From NCBI GenBank assembly GCA_020632955.1, contig JACKEO010000020.1, positions 1 through 64,000 on the forward strand: 64,000 bases of DNA, in the 5' to 3' direction. A program made the position numbers and the translations under genes. The notes under the pieces were generated by a model that saw only the letters and a list, made by a program, of their open reading frames with translations, did not search any database and was not told where the DNA came from. Positions within the stretch are counted from its first letter, which is position 1, and the number at the start of each line of letters is the position of its first letter. This stretch comes from Alphaproteobacteria bacterium. Its GTDB lineage: Bacteria; Myxococcota_A; UBA796; GCA-2862545. Positions 8,540 through 18,004 of the stretch are shown piece after piece.

Positions 8540-10360
8540 TCAGGTCACCCCGTGGTGGCGCGCCCAGGCGTCGAGGATCAGCAGCGACCACAGACGCTGG
8601 GTGGCGCCGTGCGTGCGCCCCAGGCCCCGCTTCAAGGCCTCGAGGGCGGTGGTGTGGAAGAGGTCCAGCGGATCGGCGCGCAGCTGGGCGAAGCGCTCCT
8701 CGAGGAAGAGGCGGCCCGCGCCCACCAGCCAGTCGTCGAGGGGGCGGGGCATGCCCCGGTCGGGCCGGTTGACGAGTGCGGCGGGCAGGGTGCCCCTCAG
8801 CATCGTGCGCAACAGCCAGCGGGTGGGCAGGTCGCCGCGTCCCATGCCCTGCACCTTGAAGGCGCCGGGCAGCACCTGGGCGAGCCGTCGCACGTCGCCG
8901 TCGAGCAGCGGGAAGCCGGCCTGCAGCCCCGCGGCCGCCGCCGTGGCCTCCACCCGGGGCAGCGTGTCGGCCACCAGGGACGACATGTAGAAGGCGTGCA
9001 GGACGCGGTTGAGCACGTCGCTGTCGACCTCCGCGTAGAAGGGCCGCAGGGTCTCGGTGCGCACGTCGGGACGCGCCAGGGACTCGTCGAGCAGCAGCGA
9101 CCGGCGGCCGCGCACGTCGAAGAGGTGCACCCCGCCCACCCCGTTGGCCAGGGGCCAGTCGTCGGGAGCGAAGCGCACGCCCTTGCCGCGCCCCACCACC
9201 CCGAGGGCCTGCAGCAGGGGACGTCGCAGGGGGAACGGCAGCATGTGCACCGCGGCGGCGCGGCGGATGCCCGCGGCGGGCTCCACCAGCATGTTGCCGC
9301 CGAAGAGCTGGTCGGTGCCGTCGCCGGTGAGCACCGCGTCCACCTCGGTGACGGCGTGCCGGGCGAGCAGGAGCTGCAGGATCACGCTGACGTTGCCGCA
9401 GGGCACGCCGAGCGCACCCACCGCCTCGTCGAAGTGGTCGGAGACGTCCTTGCTGCCCACGGTGACCACGGTGTGGTCCATGCCGAGGAGCTGGGCGACG
9501 CGACCCGCGAAGGGCGACTCCGGGAAGGGCTCCTCGGCGAAGATCACCGTGAAGGTGCGCAGGCGACGGGAGGCCGCGCGCGCCGCCGCCACGAGCGCCG
9601 TGGAGCCGACGCCCCCCGACAGGTAGATGCCGACGCGGTCGCCGCCGCCGCCCAGTCGACGACGCACCGCGCGCTCGATGGCCGAGGTGAGCTCGGGGAC
9701 CACGTCCTGCTCGCGCGGCACGGCCGTGCCCGGCGCCGCGTAGGTGGGCGTGTGCCAGCGCACCACGCGCGCGCCCTCCGCGCCGAAGCGCAGGCGGTGG
9801 CCGGCGGGCACCTGGTGCACGTCGCGCAGCAGGGTGCGCGGCGCGTGGACGACGCGGAAGGCGAGGTACTCGGCGAGGTGGTCGCGGGAGAGCTCCCGAC
9901 CCACCCAGGGCAGGGCCAGCAGCGGGGCGAGCTCGGACGCGAAGGCGAAGCGGTCGCCGGCGCGGGCGTGGAAGAGGGGACGCGTGGCGCTGGCGTCGCG
10001 GAGCAGGTGCACCACCTGGCTCGCCCGCTCCACCACCGCGATCGTGAACTCGCCGTCGGCGTAGCGGGCGAGATCGACGCCCCAGCGGCGCCAGGCGCGC
10101 GCGACGAGGGTGGCCGCGCCCTCCTCCTCCTCGCCCTGGGTCATGCCCTGCAGGCGCACCCAGCCGTCCACGAGCACCACGAGGTCCTCATCCTCGTGGC
10201 ACACGTCGGTGGAGCGACCCGTCCACGCCAGGCCCACGGCCCGCTCGCGCCACGTGCCTCGCTCGGTGCCCTGGCGGACACCCAGCCGGAGGAGACGCTG
10301 GAGGCTGCGGACGTTCGGCGCACCCTGGGCGAGGTCGACGATCCCTAGCAGTCCGGCCAC
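8540..10360 (-). CDS. Asparagine-synthetase-like protein with both catalytic sites altered
   Basis: 606 residues with the asparagine synthase B layout: an N-terminal Ntn glutamine-amidotransferase fold (about 1-200) and a C-terminal PP-loop synthetase domain. With the GTG at 10360, which has GGAG five bases upstream, the protein begins MAGLLGIVD, where active enzymes begin MCGI/LxGI; the nucleophile Cys2 is Ala. The PP-loop reads SGGVGS near residue 245 instead of SGGxDS, and the later motif is TGDGTDQLFGG rather than GxDELFxGY. It may use ammonia, make another amide, or be non-catalytic. A longer GTG start at 10378 is possible but also supplies no cysteine. Confidence 0.8.
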   Translation of the reverse strand: MAGLLGIVDLAQGAPNVRSLQRLLRLGVRQGTERGTWRERAVGLAWTGRSTDVCHEDEDLVVLVDGWVRLQGMTQGEEEEGAATLVARAWRRWGVDLARYADGEFTIAVVERASQVVHLLRDASATRPLFHARAGDRFAFASELAPLLALPWVGRELSRDHLAEYLAFRVVHAPRTLLRDVHQVPAGHRLRFGAEGARVVRWHTPTYAAPGTAVPREQDVVPELTSAIERAVRRRLGGGGDRVGIYLSGGVGSTALVAAARAASRRLRTFTVIFAEEPFPESPFAGRVAQLLGMDHTVVTVGSKDVSDHFDEAVGALGVPCGNVSVILQLLLARHAVTEVDAVLTGDGTDQLFGGNMLVEPAAGIRRAAAVHMLPFPLRRPLLQALGVVGRGKGVRFAPDDWPLANGVGGVHLFDVRGRRSLLLDESLARPDVRTETLRPFYAEVDSDVLNRVLHAFYMSSLVADTLPRVEATAAAAGLQAGFPLLDGDVRRLAQVLPGAFKVQGMGRGDLPTRWLLRTMLRGTLPAALVNRPDRGMPRPLDDWLVGAGRLFLEERFAQLRADPLDLFHTTALEALKRGLGRTHGATQRLWSLLILDAWARHHGVT

Positions 10361-10382
10361 GCCCGCTCCTCGTGCCACGCGC

Positions 10383-10973
10383 TCATCGACGACGCCCCCC
10401 GCCGCGTCGCGGCCTGGGTGGCGGGGGTCCCTTGCCCTGGCGGCGCGGGCGGTCCTGGTCGGAGGAGGCCACCGGGTCGAGGCCCGTCTGCTGGGTGCCG
10501 CCCTGCGACGCCGGCAGCACCATCTCCTTGGGCTCCCACGACCACGGCGAGCCCGACTGCCACACGTTGAACAGGGCGAGGCCCACCAGCCACAGCAGCA
10601 CGGCGGCGCTGATCGCCTGGGGCGTGGTGGTCCACACCACCTGGGTGTCGCCCGCCGGGGGGGTGACCGTGAAGTAGAACTGGAAGCGGCTCTTCGCGGT
10701 GCGCGGCGCCGTCTCGGGCACCTTCGGCGGCGGGGTGCCGGTGGGCTCCACGCGCAGCTCGAGACCCTGGACGAGCTCGGCGGGCCAGTCGACCTCCGTG
10801 GTGGTCTCGTCGTCGGTTACGACCAGCACGGTGAAGACGGCGGGATCGTCCGAAGGCGCCGGGCGTCGGCTCACCGCGTGTCCGTCCCACTGGGTGAAGA
10901 AGTTCGACAGTCCCAGGAACACCAGGACGGCGAGCGGCGTGCCGACGAGGACGTAGCGAAGGAGCGGGTGCAT
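10383..10973 (-). CDS. Two-pass membrane protein of unknown function
   Basis: 196 residues from the ATG at 10973. There are two hydrophobic segments: one at the N-terminus (LLRYVLVGTPLAVLVFLGL) and one near residues 125-145 (ISAAVLLWLVGLALFNVW). The region between is probably periplasmic, and a Pro/Arg/Gly-rich C-terminal tail is probably cytoplasmic. No family was recognised. A GTG at 11006 would add 11 residues. Only 21 bases separate its start from the divergent Omp85 gene, so at least one promoter must lie inside the neighbouring reading frame. It precedes the asparagine-synthetase-like gene by 22 bases, suggesting an operon. Confidence 0.6.
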   Translation of the reverse strand: MHPLLRYVLVGTPLAVLVFLGLSNFFTQWDGHAVSRRPAPSDDPAVFTVLVVTDDETTTEVDWPAELVQGLELRVEPTGTPPPKVPETAPRTAKSRFQFYFTVTPPAGDTQVVWTTTPQAISAAVLLWLVGLALFNVWQSGSPWSWEPKEMVLPASQGGTQQTGLDPVASSDQDRPRRQGKGPPPPRPRRGGGRRR

Positions 10974-10994
10974 CGACCGAGGCGGGTGGGATCT

Positions 10995-13202
10995 GTGAAG
11001 GCGCACCGCCCGACATGGGGGGTGGTGGGCCGGAGTCTAACCGCGGTCTGGCTCGTGGCGGTGACCGTCTTCGCCTGCACCCCCTCGCGCATGGAGATCC
11101 AGACCGACGCGGTGCGCCGCATCCGCTTCGTGGGGAACGGCGCAGCCTTCTCCGGGCAGAACAACCTGCAGCTCCGTCGGGCCATGGAGCTGAAGCAGAG
11201 CCCGGCGCTCACGTTCACGTGGCCGTTCATGTACTTCCAGCAGCCGTCGGAGCTGTCGGTGGCCACGTTGCGCGCCGACGCGCGGCGGCTCGAGATCTGG
11301 TACGCCCACCACGGGTGGTTCGACGCGCGGCTCACCGGGTGGGAGATCCGGCGCGTGCGGCAGGCCGACGATCGGCGCGCCGGCGTGGTGGACGTGCTGG
11401 GGCACGTCGAGCCGGGGCCCGTGTCGGTGGTGTCGCGCTTCGAGGTGGTGGGCACCTACGGGCGCACGGTGGGCGTGGTGATCGCGGCGGCGCTCTCGGA
11501 GCAGACCATCGCCGAGGGCAGCGGCTTCGACCTCGACGCCGTGGACGCCGTCGCCGCGCGCCTGCGGGAGGAGCTGCAGGACAACAACTACGCCTACGCC
11601 ACGGTCACGCCCCGCATCCACGCCTTCCCCGAGGAGCGACGGGTGGAGGTGGAGCTCGAGGTGGTGCCGGGCATCGCCTCGCGCCTGGGTCCGCTGCGGG
11701 TGCACGGCCTGGAGCGCGTGGCCGACGACCTCGTGCTGGCCAGCATCGACCTGGACCCGGGGGACGGCTTCAGCAGCACCGCGCTGCGCACCGCCCAGCT
11801 GGACCTGTTCAACACCCAGCTCTTCTCGGTGGTGGACGTCCACCCCGACCTGTCGGACCCCACGAATCCCGATGTGCCCATCGACATCGAGCTCGTGGAG
11901 GCGCGCTTCCGCCGGCTCCGGGTCGGTGCCGGCGTGCGCTACGACTACTACACGGTGAGTCCGCGCCTCACGCTGTCCTTCCGCGACGTGCAGCTGGGCG
12001 GCACGGGCCTCGTGCTCGACCTCGACGGCGGCGCGGGCGCCTACATCGGCGTGGTGCGCGACGACGAGGGGAACGTCAGCTCGGTGCTCCCCACGGGCCT
12101 GGCCCGGGTGGGCCTGTCGTATCCGTGGCTCAAGGGCGGCCGCGTGGGCCTCTTCGGCGAGGGTACCTTCGAGCAGGACGCCCAGTTCGGCTCGCTGCCC
12201 TTCTGGAAGATCGGCGCGCGCGTGGGCGCCACCTACAACTTCTCCCGTCGGGTGAGCCTCACCTTCGGTCCCGCCTACGAGCTCTTCCGCTACCTGGAGC
12301 CCAGCGAGGACGCCCTGGAGGCCGCGCGGGCCCAGTTCGGCGGCGACTTCACCGGGGCCAGCTACCAGCTCCTGTCCTTCGACGTGGTGGGCCGCATCGA
12401 CCAGCGCGACACGCCCATCCAGACGTCGCGGGGCACGTACTGGCAGCTCGACGTGCGGCAGTCGATCCCCATCCCGGGCTTCACCACCAGCCCCGATCCG
12501 AACGCCCCGCCCGACGAGGGCTTCCTCTACACCAAGCTCGCGGGCGAGGTGCGGGGGTGGATCCCGCTGCGCCTCAGCCGGTCGAGCAACCGCCGTCCGC
12601 TGGTGCTCGGCGGCAAGCTCCGCCTCACCGGCCTGCTGCCGTGGGAGGCGGGCGCGCCGCTGCCCTACCCCGACCTCGCCTTCCTGGGCGGTCCCAACAG
12701 CCTGCGCTCCTACCGGGTGCAGCAGATGGGGCCCTACCGCACGCTCTGCTCCTACCGCTCGGGCCGGCCGAACCCGCAGCACAACAACGGCGAGGCCTAC
12801 GATCTCACGCGCACCTACCTCCCCGAGGGCGGCGCGGCGGCGGGCGAGGTGCTCGCCGAGGCCCGCTACGACTGGAAGTACGGCGTGTCCTTCGTGGTGT
12901 TCGGCGAGGCGGGCATCCTCGCGAACCGCTGGCCCGACCTGGCCGCCGACAAGTTCCGCTACGGCGGCGGGGTGGGCCTCCGCTACATGTCGCCGGTGGG
13001 CCCCATCCGGCTCGATCTGGCGCTGCGTCCCACCTTCGTGGAGGACTTCGGTCCGTCCACCTGGGTGGGCTGCAACCCCATCGACCGGCTGCCGCGCGGC
13101 TACGACCTGCTCACCTCGGCCACCGGCGCGCGGGAGGCGGTGCGGGAGCTGGCCTACCCCGTGGCCTTCAACCTGGTCTTCGCCATCGGTGAGGCCTTCT
13201 GA
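10995..13202 (+). CDS. Omp85-family outer-membrane assembly protein (TamA/BamA-like)
   Basis: 735 residues from a GTG preceded by GGGTGGG. The N-terminus is a signal peptide ending VFAC, which reads as a possible lipobox. Repeated POTRA-like units follow (for example FEVVGTYG and PLRVHGLERV), then an Omp85/surface-antigen barrel from about residue 300, with GAGVRYDYYTVSPRLTL and LGGPNSLRSYR late in the barrel, and a terminal phenylalanine (AIGEAF). It would insert or export outer-membrane substrates. The stop overlaps the tamB-like start by one base (TGATG), the typical TamA-TamB arrangement, so TamA is the best guess. Confidence 0.88.
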   Translation: MKAHRPTWGVVGRSLTAVWLVAVTVFACTPSRMEIQTDAVRRIRFVGNGAAFSGQNNLQLRRAMELKQSPALTFTWPFMYFQQPSELSVATLRADARRLEIWYAHHGWFDARLTGWEIRRVRQADDRRAGVVDVLGHVEPGPVSVVSRFEVVGTYGRTVGVVIAAALSEQTIAEGSGFDLDAVDAVAARLREELQDNNYAYATVTPRIHAFPEERRVEVELEVVPGIASRLGPLRVHGLERVADDLVLASIDLDPGDGFSSTALRTAQLDLFNTQLFSVVDVHPDLSDPTNPDVPIDIELVEARFRRLRVGAGVRYDYYTVSPRLTLSFRDVQLGGTGLVLDLDGGAGAYIGVVRDDEGNVSSVLPTGLARVGLSYPWLKGGRVGLFGEGTFEQDAQFGSLPFWKIGARVGATYNFSRRVSLTFGPAYELFRYLEPSEDALEAARAQFGGDFTGASYQLLSFDVVGRIDQRDTPIQTSRGTYWQLDVRQSIPIPGFTTSPDPNAPPDEGFLYTKLAGEVRGWIPLRLSRSSNRRPLVLGGKLRLTGLLPWEAGAPLPYPDLAFLGGPNSLRSYRVQQMGPYRTLCSYRSGRPNPQHNNGEAYDLTRTYLPEGGAAAGEVLAEARYDWKYGVSFVVFGEAGILANRWPDLAADKFRYGGGVGLRYMSPVGPIRLDLALRPTFVEDFGPSTWVGCNPIDRLPRGYDLLTSATGAREAVRELAYPVAFNLVFAIGEAF

Positions 13203-16200
13203 TGGCCCGGCTCGCCCGGGCGCTGCGGTGGCTGCTGCGCACGGCCCTGCGGCTGGTGTGGTGGCTGTGCGTGGCCCTGCTCCTGGCGCTGGTGGTGCTG
13301 GACGGCGCGCTGCGCACGTCGTGGGGCCGCGAGGTGCTCCGGTCGCAGGTGGAGGCCCTCCTCGACGGCCTGGTGGCCCCGGGGCGTGACGTGCGCATCG
13401 GCGGGCTGTCGCTCACCCTCGACCTCGTGGTGCAGGTGCGGGACTTCGCCTTCGTCGATCCCGAGGGGGAGCCCATCATCGCCGTGGGCAGCCTCGACCT
13501 GCGCATGGCGTGGTGGCCGCTGCTCCGGGGCGAGCTGCACGGCGACACGCTTCGCATCGAGCGCGTGGTGGTGGACCTCGACAGCGACGAGGAGGGCGTG
13601 CTCGACCTCGTGCGCCTCTTCGGCGGGCCCTCCACCGAGCCGGTGGACCCCGACGCGCCCCCCTGGGCCGGCCTGCCCTTCGACATCGTGGTCGATCAGC
13701 TGCGGCTCACCGACGGCCGCGTGAGCCTGTGGGGCTTCGCGCCCCCGGGGGAGCGCCCCGGCGGGTTCGAGGCGAAGGTGCTCACGCTGGCGTCGGGGCG
13801 GGTGCGCCTGCCACGTCGCACGGCGCCACGGGTGGAGGTCGCCGACGTCCACCTCCGCGGGGTGCTCCTCGACCCGGGGCCCGCCGGGCTGATGCTCGAC
13901 GGCCAGGACGTGGTGTGGACGGGCGACGGGGTGATCGCCCACGGCACGGCGGTCCAGGCGCTGGGCACCCGGCTGGGGCTCGACGGGCACGTGGCCGACC
14001 TCTTCGGCGTGGGCGACGTCGATCTCACCGTGGGCGTGATGCCCCTGGACCTCGGCGCGATCGATGCGGTCTTCGGCGCCGGCACGGACGGGGTGTTCGC
14101 CGGCGAGCTCAAGGCGTCGGGGAGCCTGGCCGTGCTGGAGCTGGAAGGGGCGCTCGCGGGGCAGCCCCCCACGCGCGGCGGCCTGCGCTTCACCCACGCC
14201 ACGGTCTGCCTGCCGCGACCGGTGGAGGCGCCCGCCGGCTGTGGTGCGGAGGGGCCCACCGTGCCCGCGGGCTCGCCGCTGCGCTGGGAGGCCGATCTCG
14301 GGCTCGACGATCTGGCGATCGAGGAGATCCTGCCCAGCCTCGGCGGACCGCTGCAGCTCCGCGGGCGGGTGCAGGCGAGGGGCGGGGGCACCGCCTGGCC
14401 CGACGGGGTCTTCGTGGACCGGGGGCGTCTCGACCTCGGCCCGGTGGACGTGTGGGGCGTGCCGCTGCGCCGGATCGGTGCCGGGGTCACGCTGTCGCGC
14501 GGTCGGCTGCGCATCCGCGACCTCGACGCCACCGCCGTGGTGGGCCGGGTGCGGGGCGAGGGCACCTTCGACCTGCTGAAGGGACGCCTGGAGGCCGACC
14601 TGGAGGGCGACCTCCGTCCGGAGCTGCTGGCCGATCTCGGGGTGACGCAGCTGTCGGGCGGCGGCAGCTTCGCGGCGCGGGTGCGGGGGGACGTCTTCGC
14701 GCCGGGCGCGCCCATCGAGGTGCTGGGCACCGTGCACGCGGAGCCGCTGGCCTGGGACGGCGACGACGTCACCGTGGAGCGCGCCGACGCCAGCTTCGGG
14801 GTGCGGGTGGAGCATGGGGTCACCGACGTGCTCGCCCAGGTCACCGCGCAGGGCGTGCAGGCCTACGGCTTCGAGGCCCCCGACGCCGAGCTGCCGCGGC
14901 TCACCGTGCACGTGGAGGGCAGCGACGTGCAGGTGGGGGGCCAGGTGCTCGTGCCGGAGCTCACCGGGCTCGACGGCCAGGTCCACGCCGTGGAGGTGGA
15001 CGCGGGCTTCGAGGTGGCCGTGCCGCGCGAGGGGGAGCTGTCGGTGGACGCCGAGGTGGCCCTGGGCGCGCACGAGCTGGCGGGCCTCATGGGGTCCCAC
15101 GGCACCGTGGACGTGGCGCTGCGCGGCAGCCAGCTGGAGGTGGGCACCGACCTGCGCTGGGAGCAGGATCCCTTCGTCGTGGTGCCTTCGCTGCACATGG
15201 ACCTCGACACCCAGGAGATCGACGTCCCCGAGGCCCTGTTCGCGCCCACCTGGCGTCAGCGCTGGTCGCTGGAGCGGCCCCTGCACCTGCGCCTCGTGGA
15301 CGGCGGCGTCGCCGACGCCGATCTCGCGCTGTCGTCGGAGCTCGGCCGCCTCGAGGTGGTGGGCCGGCTGGGCACCCAGGGGCCGCTGGCGGGGCGCGTG
15401 CAGGCCGACGGTCTGGATCTCGACGCCCTCGCCGAGCTCTTCCCCGACCAGCTCTCGGGCCTCGACGGCGTCGTGCGCGCCTCGCTCGACCTGCGGGGCG
15501 ACGCCGCCCGCCCCCAGGCCCTCCTCGACGTCGACGCGGAGGATCTCTTCCTCGACGGCGTGCTGCGGTGGCTCGGGGTGCACGGCCAGGTGGAGCTCGC
15601 CGACGATCTCGTGCGCGTGGACCTGCGCAGCGACGTGGCCGATCGGCCGCTGCTCCGCGCCAAGGGCACCGCGCCCGTCCACTCCGACCTCGCCGCGCCG
15701 GCGCTCAGCACCGACGGCGAGGCCGACCTGGTGGTGGTGGTGGAGCCCGGGGATCTCGACCGCTTCGGCCTCGCCTTCCCCGGTGCGGAGGGCGCCCTGC
15801 CCGAGGGGAGGCTCTCGGGCCAGCTCGCCGTGCAGGGGGATCTGCGCGACCCCGATCTCGACCTCCAGGCCGTGGCGGAGGTGCTGGTGGACGGGCTGCG
15901 CGTGCCGCTGCGCACCGAGCTCGACGTGCGTCGGGAGGAGGGCGTGCTCACCGCCGTGGTCGACGCCTTCGACGGCCTGGATCCCGTGATGCGCCTGGAC
16001 GGGAGCGCCCGCACCCGCATGGGCGAGATCATGGACTGGCTGCTGGAGGGCGCGCCCGCGCCGTCCTTCGACGATCCCTCGCTCTTCGCCGACGACCTCG
16101 ACCTCCGGGCCGACCTGGATCGCCTCCAGCTCGGCACGTTGCGCGAGGCCCTCGGACTCGACGTCAGCGTGGACGGCACGGTCGACGGCACCGTGCAGAT

Positions 16201-17932
16201 CACCGGGTCACCGGATCGTCCGCTCGTGCGGGCCGACGTCCACGGCGACCTCGATCTGGCGGGTCGACCCGGTGCGCTCGACCTGCAGCTCGCCCCGCAG
16301 GGCGACAGCTACGACGTGGACCTGCGCCTGGGCGATGCCGACGGCACCTGGCTCACCGCCGAGGGCATCCTCCCGGTGGAGGTGGACCTCACCCGGTCGC
16401 CCGAGACCTGGGGCACCGGGGACCTCGCGATCCGCTTCGGGGGCGACGGCGTGCCGCTCCAGGCGCTCGCGGCGCTGGACCCGGGCCTCGAGGTGGAGGA
16501 GGGCCGCGTGCAGCTCCTGGGGGCGCTGGGCGGCTCGCTGGACGACCCCGAGCCCAACGCCCAGGTGCGGCTCGACGGCGCCCGCTTCGCCTACCGCCCC
16601 CTCGGGCTGGCGGTGCGGGAGCTCGACGTGGCCCTCGACGTGGTGCCCACCGGGCGTCCCGAGCCGGGCGACCTGCGCCTCGACGTGCGGCGTCTCTTCG
16701 CGAAGACCCGGCCGCTGCGGGCCTCGCTGGAGCGCGTGACCCAGGTGGGCGAGTCCACGATCACGGGCGAGGGCTCGGTGAGCTTCGTCCACTGGGCGCC
16801 CGAGCAGGTGGACCTGGGGCTGCACCTCGACAGCGCCTGGCTGGCGGCGCGCGACACCCTGTCGGCGCGCGCCTCGGGCGACCTCACGGCCACCGGCACG
16901 TGGCCGGCCCTGAAGGTGCGCGGCACCGTGGCCGCCGACCAGGGCGCCTTCGAGCTCAACGTGGCCGAGCTCACCGCCGAACGCGCGCTCCAGCTCGACC
17001 CGCGCATCGTGGTCACGCGGGGCGCCACCTCGTCGGAGGTCCGCGTCACCGACGCGCTGCCGGGCTTCCTCGACGAGCTGGACGTGGACGTCGACGTGGA
17101 CCTGGGCCGCAACGTGAACCTGCTGCTCACGGTGCCCCTGCTCGACGAGCTGGGCGCGGTGGGCGCGAACCTCACCCGGGCCGACATCACGGCGCGGATG
17201 GGCGGGCAGGTGAAGGTGGGCGTGGAGGCCGGGCGGGTGACGGCCGTGGGCGACGTGGAGCTGCTGGCCGGCCGGGTGAAGATCCTCCGCGGCGACTTCG
17301 GCATCGACGCGGGCAGCCGCATCAGCTTCATCGGCGACGTGGCCACGCCCCTGCTCGACGTGGGCGGCGCGATGTCGGTCACCGGCGGCGAGCTGCGCAT
17401 CCGGGTGACCGGCTCGGCCCTCGCCCCCGAGGTGGAGTTCACCTCCGACGACTTCGGCGGCGACACCGCCATCCTGACGATCCTCTTCACCGGGCGCTCG
17501 CCGGACGAGCTCTCGGCCGACCAGGGTCGCGCCGCGATCGAGGCCGTGGGCACCCTGCTCTTCCAGGGCCTCCTCGGCGGCACCGGCGGGCTGGGCTCCT
17601 TCTCGGTGGGTCCCGACGGCTCGGTCACCTTCGGCCTGCCGGTCTACCGGACCGTCTTCCTCCAGAGCCACTTCGACCCGACGCCCGAGCTCCAGAAGAA
17701 CACCATCACGATCCGCGCCGAGTGGAGCATCCTCCCCCGCCTCGTCCTGTCGGCCGCGTACGGCGATCAGCTCGTCTTCGGCGACCTCTACTACGAGCTC
17801 CGCCTGACCTCCCTCTGCGATCCCGCCCGCGCCCGCTACGAGAAGGCCTTCGGCGTCACCACCACCGCCCACCTCGGCTGCATGCAGATCTGGCGCGCGA
17901 TGGGGAGGAGGGAGCGGCTGGACGAGGAGTAG
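13202..17932 (+). CDS. tamB: TamB-like translocation/assembly and lipid-transport protein (DUF490)
   Basis: 1576 residues. One N-terminal transmembrane anchor (LVWWLCVALLLALVVLDGAL) is followed by a very long run of short beta strands rich in Asp, Val, Leu and Gly, as in AsmA/TamB beta-groove proteins. It ends in the conserved TamB domain (about 1230-1576; LLAGRVKILRGDF and LFQGLLGGTGGLG). Such proteins bridge the inner and outer membranes, either carrying phospholipid or helping the partner Omp85 protein insert barrels. Length is at the upper end for the family. It is translationally coupled to the upstream Omp85 gene. Confidence 0.92.
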   Translation: MARLARALRWLLRTALRLVWWLCVALLLALVVLDGALRTSWGREVLRSQVEALLDGLVAPGRDVRIGGLSLTLDLVVQVRDFAFVDPEGEPIIAVGSLDLRMAWWPLLRGELHGDTLRIERVVVDLDSDEEGVLDLVRLFGGPSTEPVDPDAPPWAGLPFDIVVDQLRLTDGRVSLWGFAPPGERPGGFEAKVLTLASGRVRLPRRTAPRVEVADVHLRGVLLDPGPAGLMLDGQDVVWTGDGVIAHGTAVQALGTRLGLDGHVADLFGVGDVDLTVGVMPLDLGAIDAVFGAGTDGVFAGELKASGSLAVLELEGALAGQPPTRGGLRFTHATVCLPRPVEAPAGCGAEGPTVPAGSPLRWEADLGLDDLAIEEILPSLGGPLQLRGRVQARGGGTAWPDGVFVDRGRLDLGPVDVWGVPLRRIGAGVTLSRGRLRIRDLDATAVVGRVRGEGTFDLLKGRLEADLEGDLRPELLADLGVTQLSGGGSFAARVRGDVFAPGAPIEVLGTVHAEPLAWDGDDVTVERADASFGVRVEHGVTDVLAQVTAQGVQAYGFEAPDAELPRLTVHVEGSDVQVGGQVLVPELTGLDGQVHAVEVDAGFEVAVPREGELSVDAEVALGAHELAGLMGSHGTVDVALRGSQLEVGTDLRWEQDPFVVVPSLHMDLDTQEIDVPEALFAPTWRQRWSLERPLHLRLVDGGVADADLALSSELGRLEVVGRLGTQGPLAGRVQADGLDLDALAELFPDQLSGLDGVVRASLDLRGDAARPQALLDVDAEDLFLDGVLRWLGVHGQVELADDLVRVDLRSDVADRPLLRAKGTAPVHSDLAAPALSTDGEADLVVVVEPGDLDRFGLAFPGAEGALPEGRLSGQLAVQGDLRDPDLDLQAVAEVLVDGLRVPLRTELDVRREEGVLTAVVDAFDGLDPVMRLDGSARTRMGEIMDWLLEGAPAPSFDDPSLFADDLDLRADLDRLQLGTLREALGLDVSVDGTVDGTVQITGSPDRPLVRADVHGDLDLAGRPGALDLQLAPQGDSYDVDLRLGDADGTWLTAEGILPVEVDLTRSPETWGTGDLAIRFGGDGVPLQALAALDPGLEVEEGRVQLLGALGGSLDDPEPNAQVRLDGARFAYRPLGLAVRELDVALDVVPTGRPEPGDLRLDVRRLFAKTRPLRASLERVTQVGESTITGEGSVSFVHWAPEQVDLGLHLDSAWLAARDTLSARASGDLTATGTWPALKVRGTVAADQGAFELNVAELTAERALQLDPRIVVTRGATSSEVRVTDALPGFLDELDVDVDVDLGRNVNLLLTVPLLDELGAVGANLTRADITARMGGQVKVGVEAGRVTAVGDVELLAGRVKILRGDFGIDAGSRISFIGDVATPLLDVGGAMSVTGGELRIRVTGSALAPEVEFTSDDFGGDTAILTILFTGRSPDELSADQGRAAIEAVGTLLFQGLLGGTGGLGSFSVGPDGSVTFGLPVYRTVFLQSHFDPTPELQKNTITIRAEWSILPRLVLSAAYGDQLVFGDLYYELRLTSLCDPARARYEKAFGVTTTAHLGCMQIWRAMGRRERLDEE

Positions 17933-17951
17933 GGCGGAAGTCTCGTCGGGT

Positions 17952-17988
17952 TCGTCAGCCGCCACAGAGGCACAGAGGGCACAGAGGG
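17952..17988 (+). repeat. Left arm of a 37-bp inverted repeat flanking the GxxExxY gene
   Basis: The arm begins TCGTCAGCCGCCACAGAGG and continues with CACAGAGGG-type units. It matches the reverse complement of 18519-18555 with one mismatch. Internally it is a short CACAGAGG direct repeat. It starts 19 bases after the tamB stop. Confidence 0.9.
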
Positions 17989-18004
17989 GTGCACGGAGGG
18001 CACC

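Noticed and set aside
10995..11006. GTG at 11006 as the start of the divergent membrane-protein gene
   Set aside because: It would overlap the start of the Omp85 gene and lacks a ribosome site; the ATG at 10973 gives a clean first membrane helix.
13154..15682. Long open frame on the minus strand opposite tamB
   Set aside because: In very GC-rich DNA the antisense frames stay open by codon bias; the product is low-complexity and has no start context, while the plus strand encodes a clear TamB-like protein.
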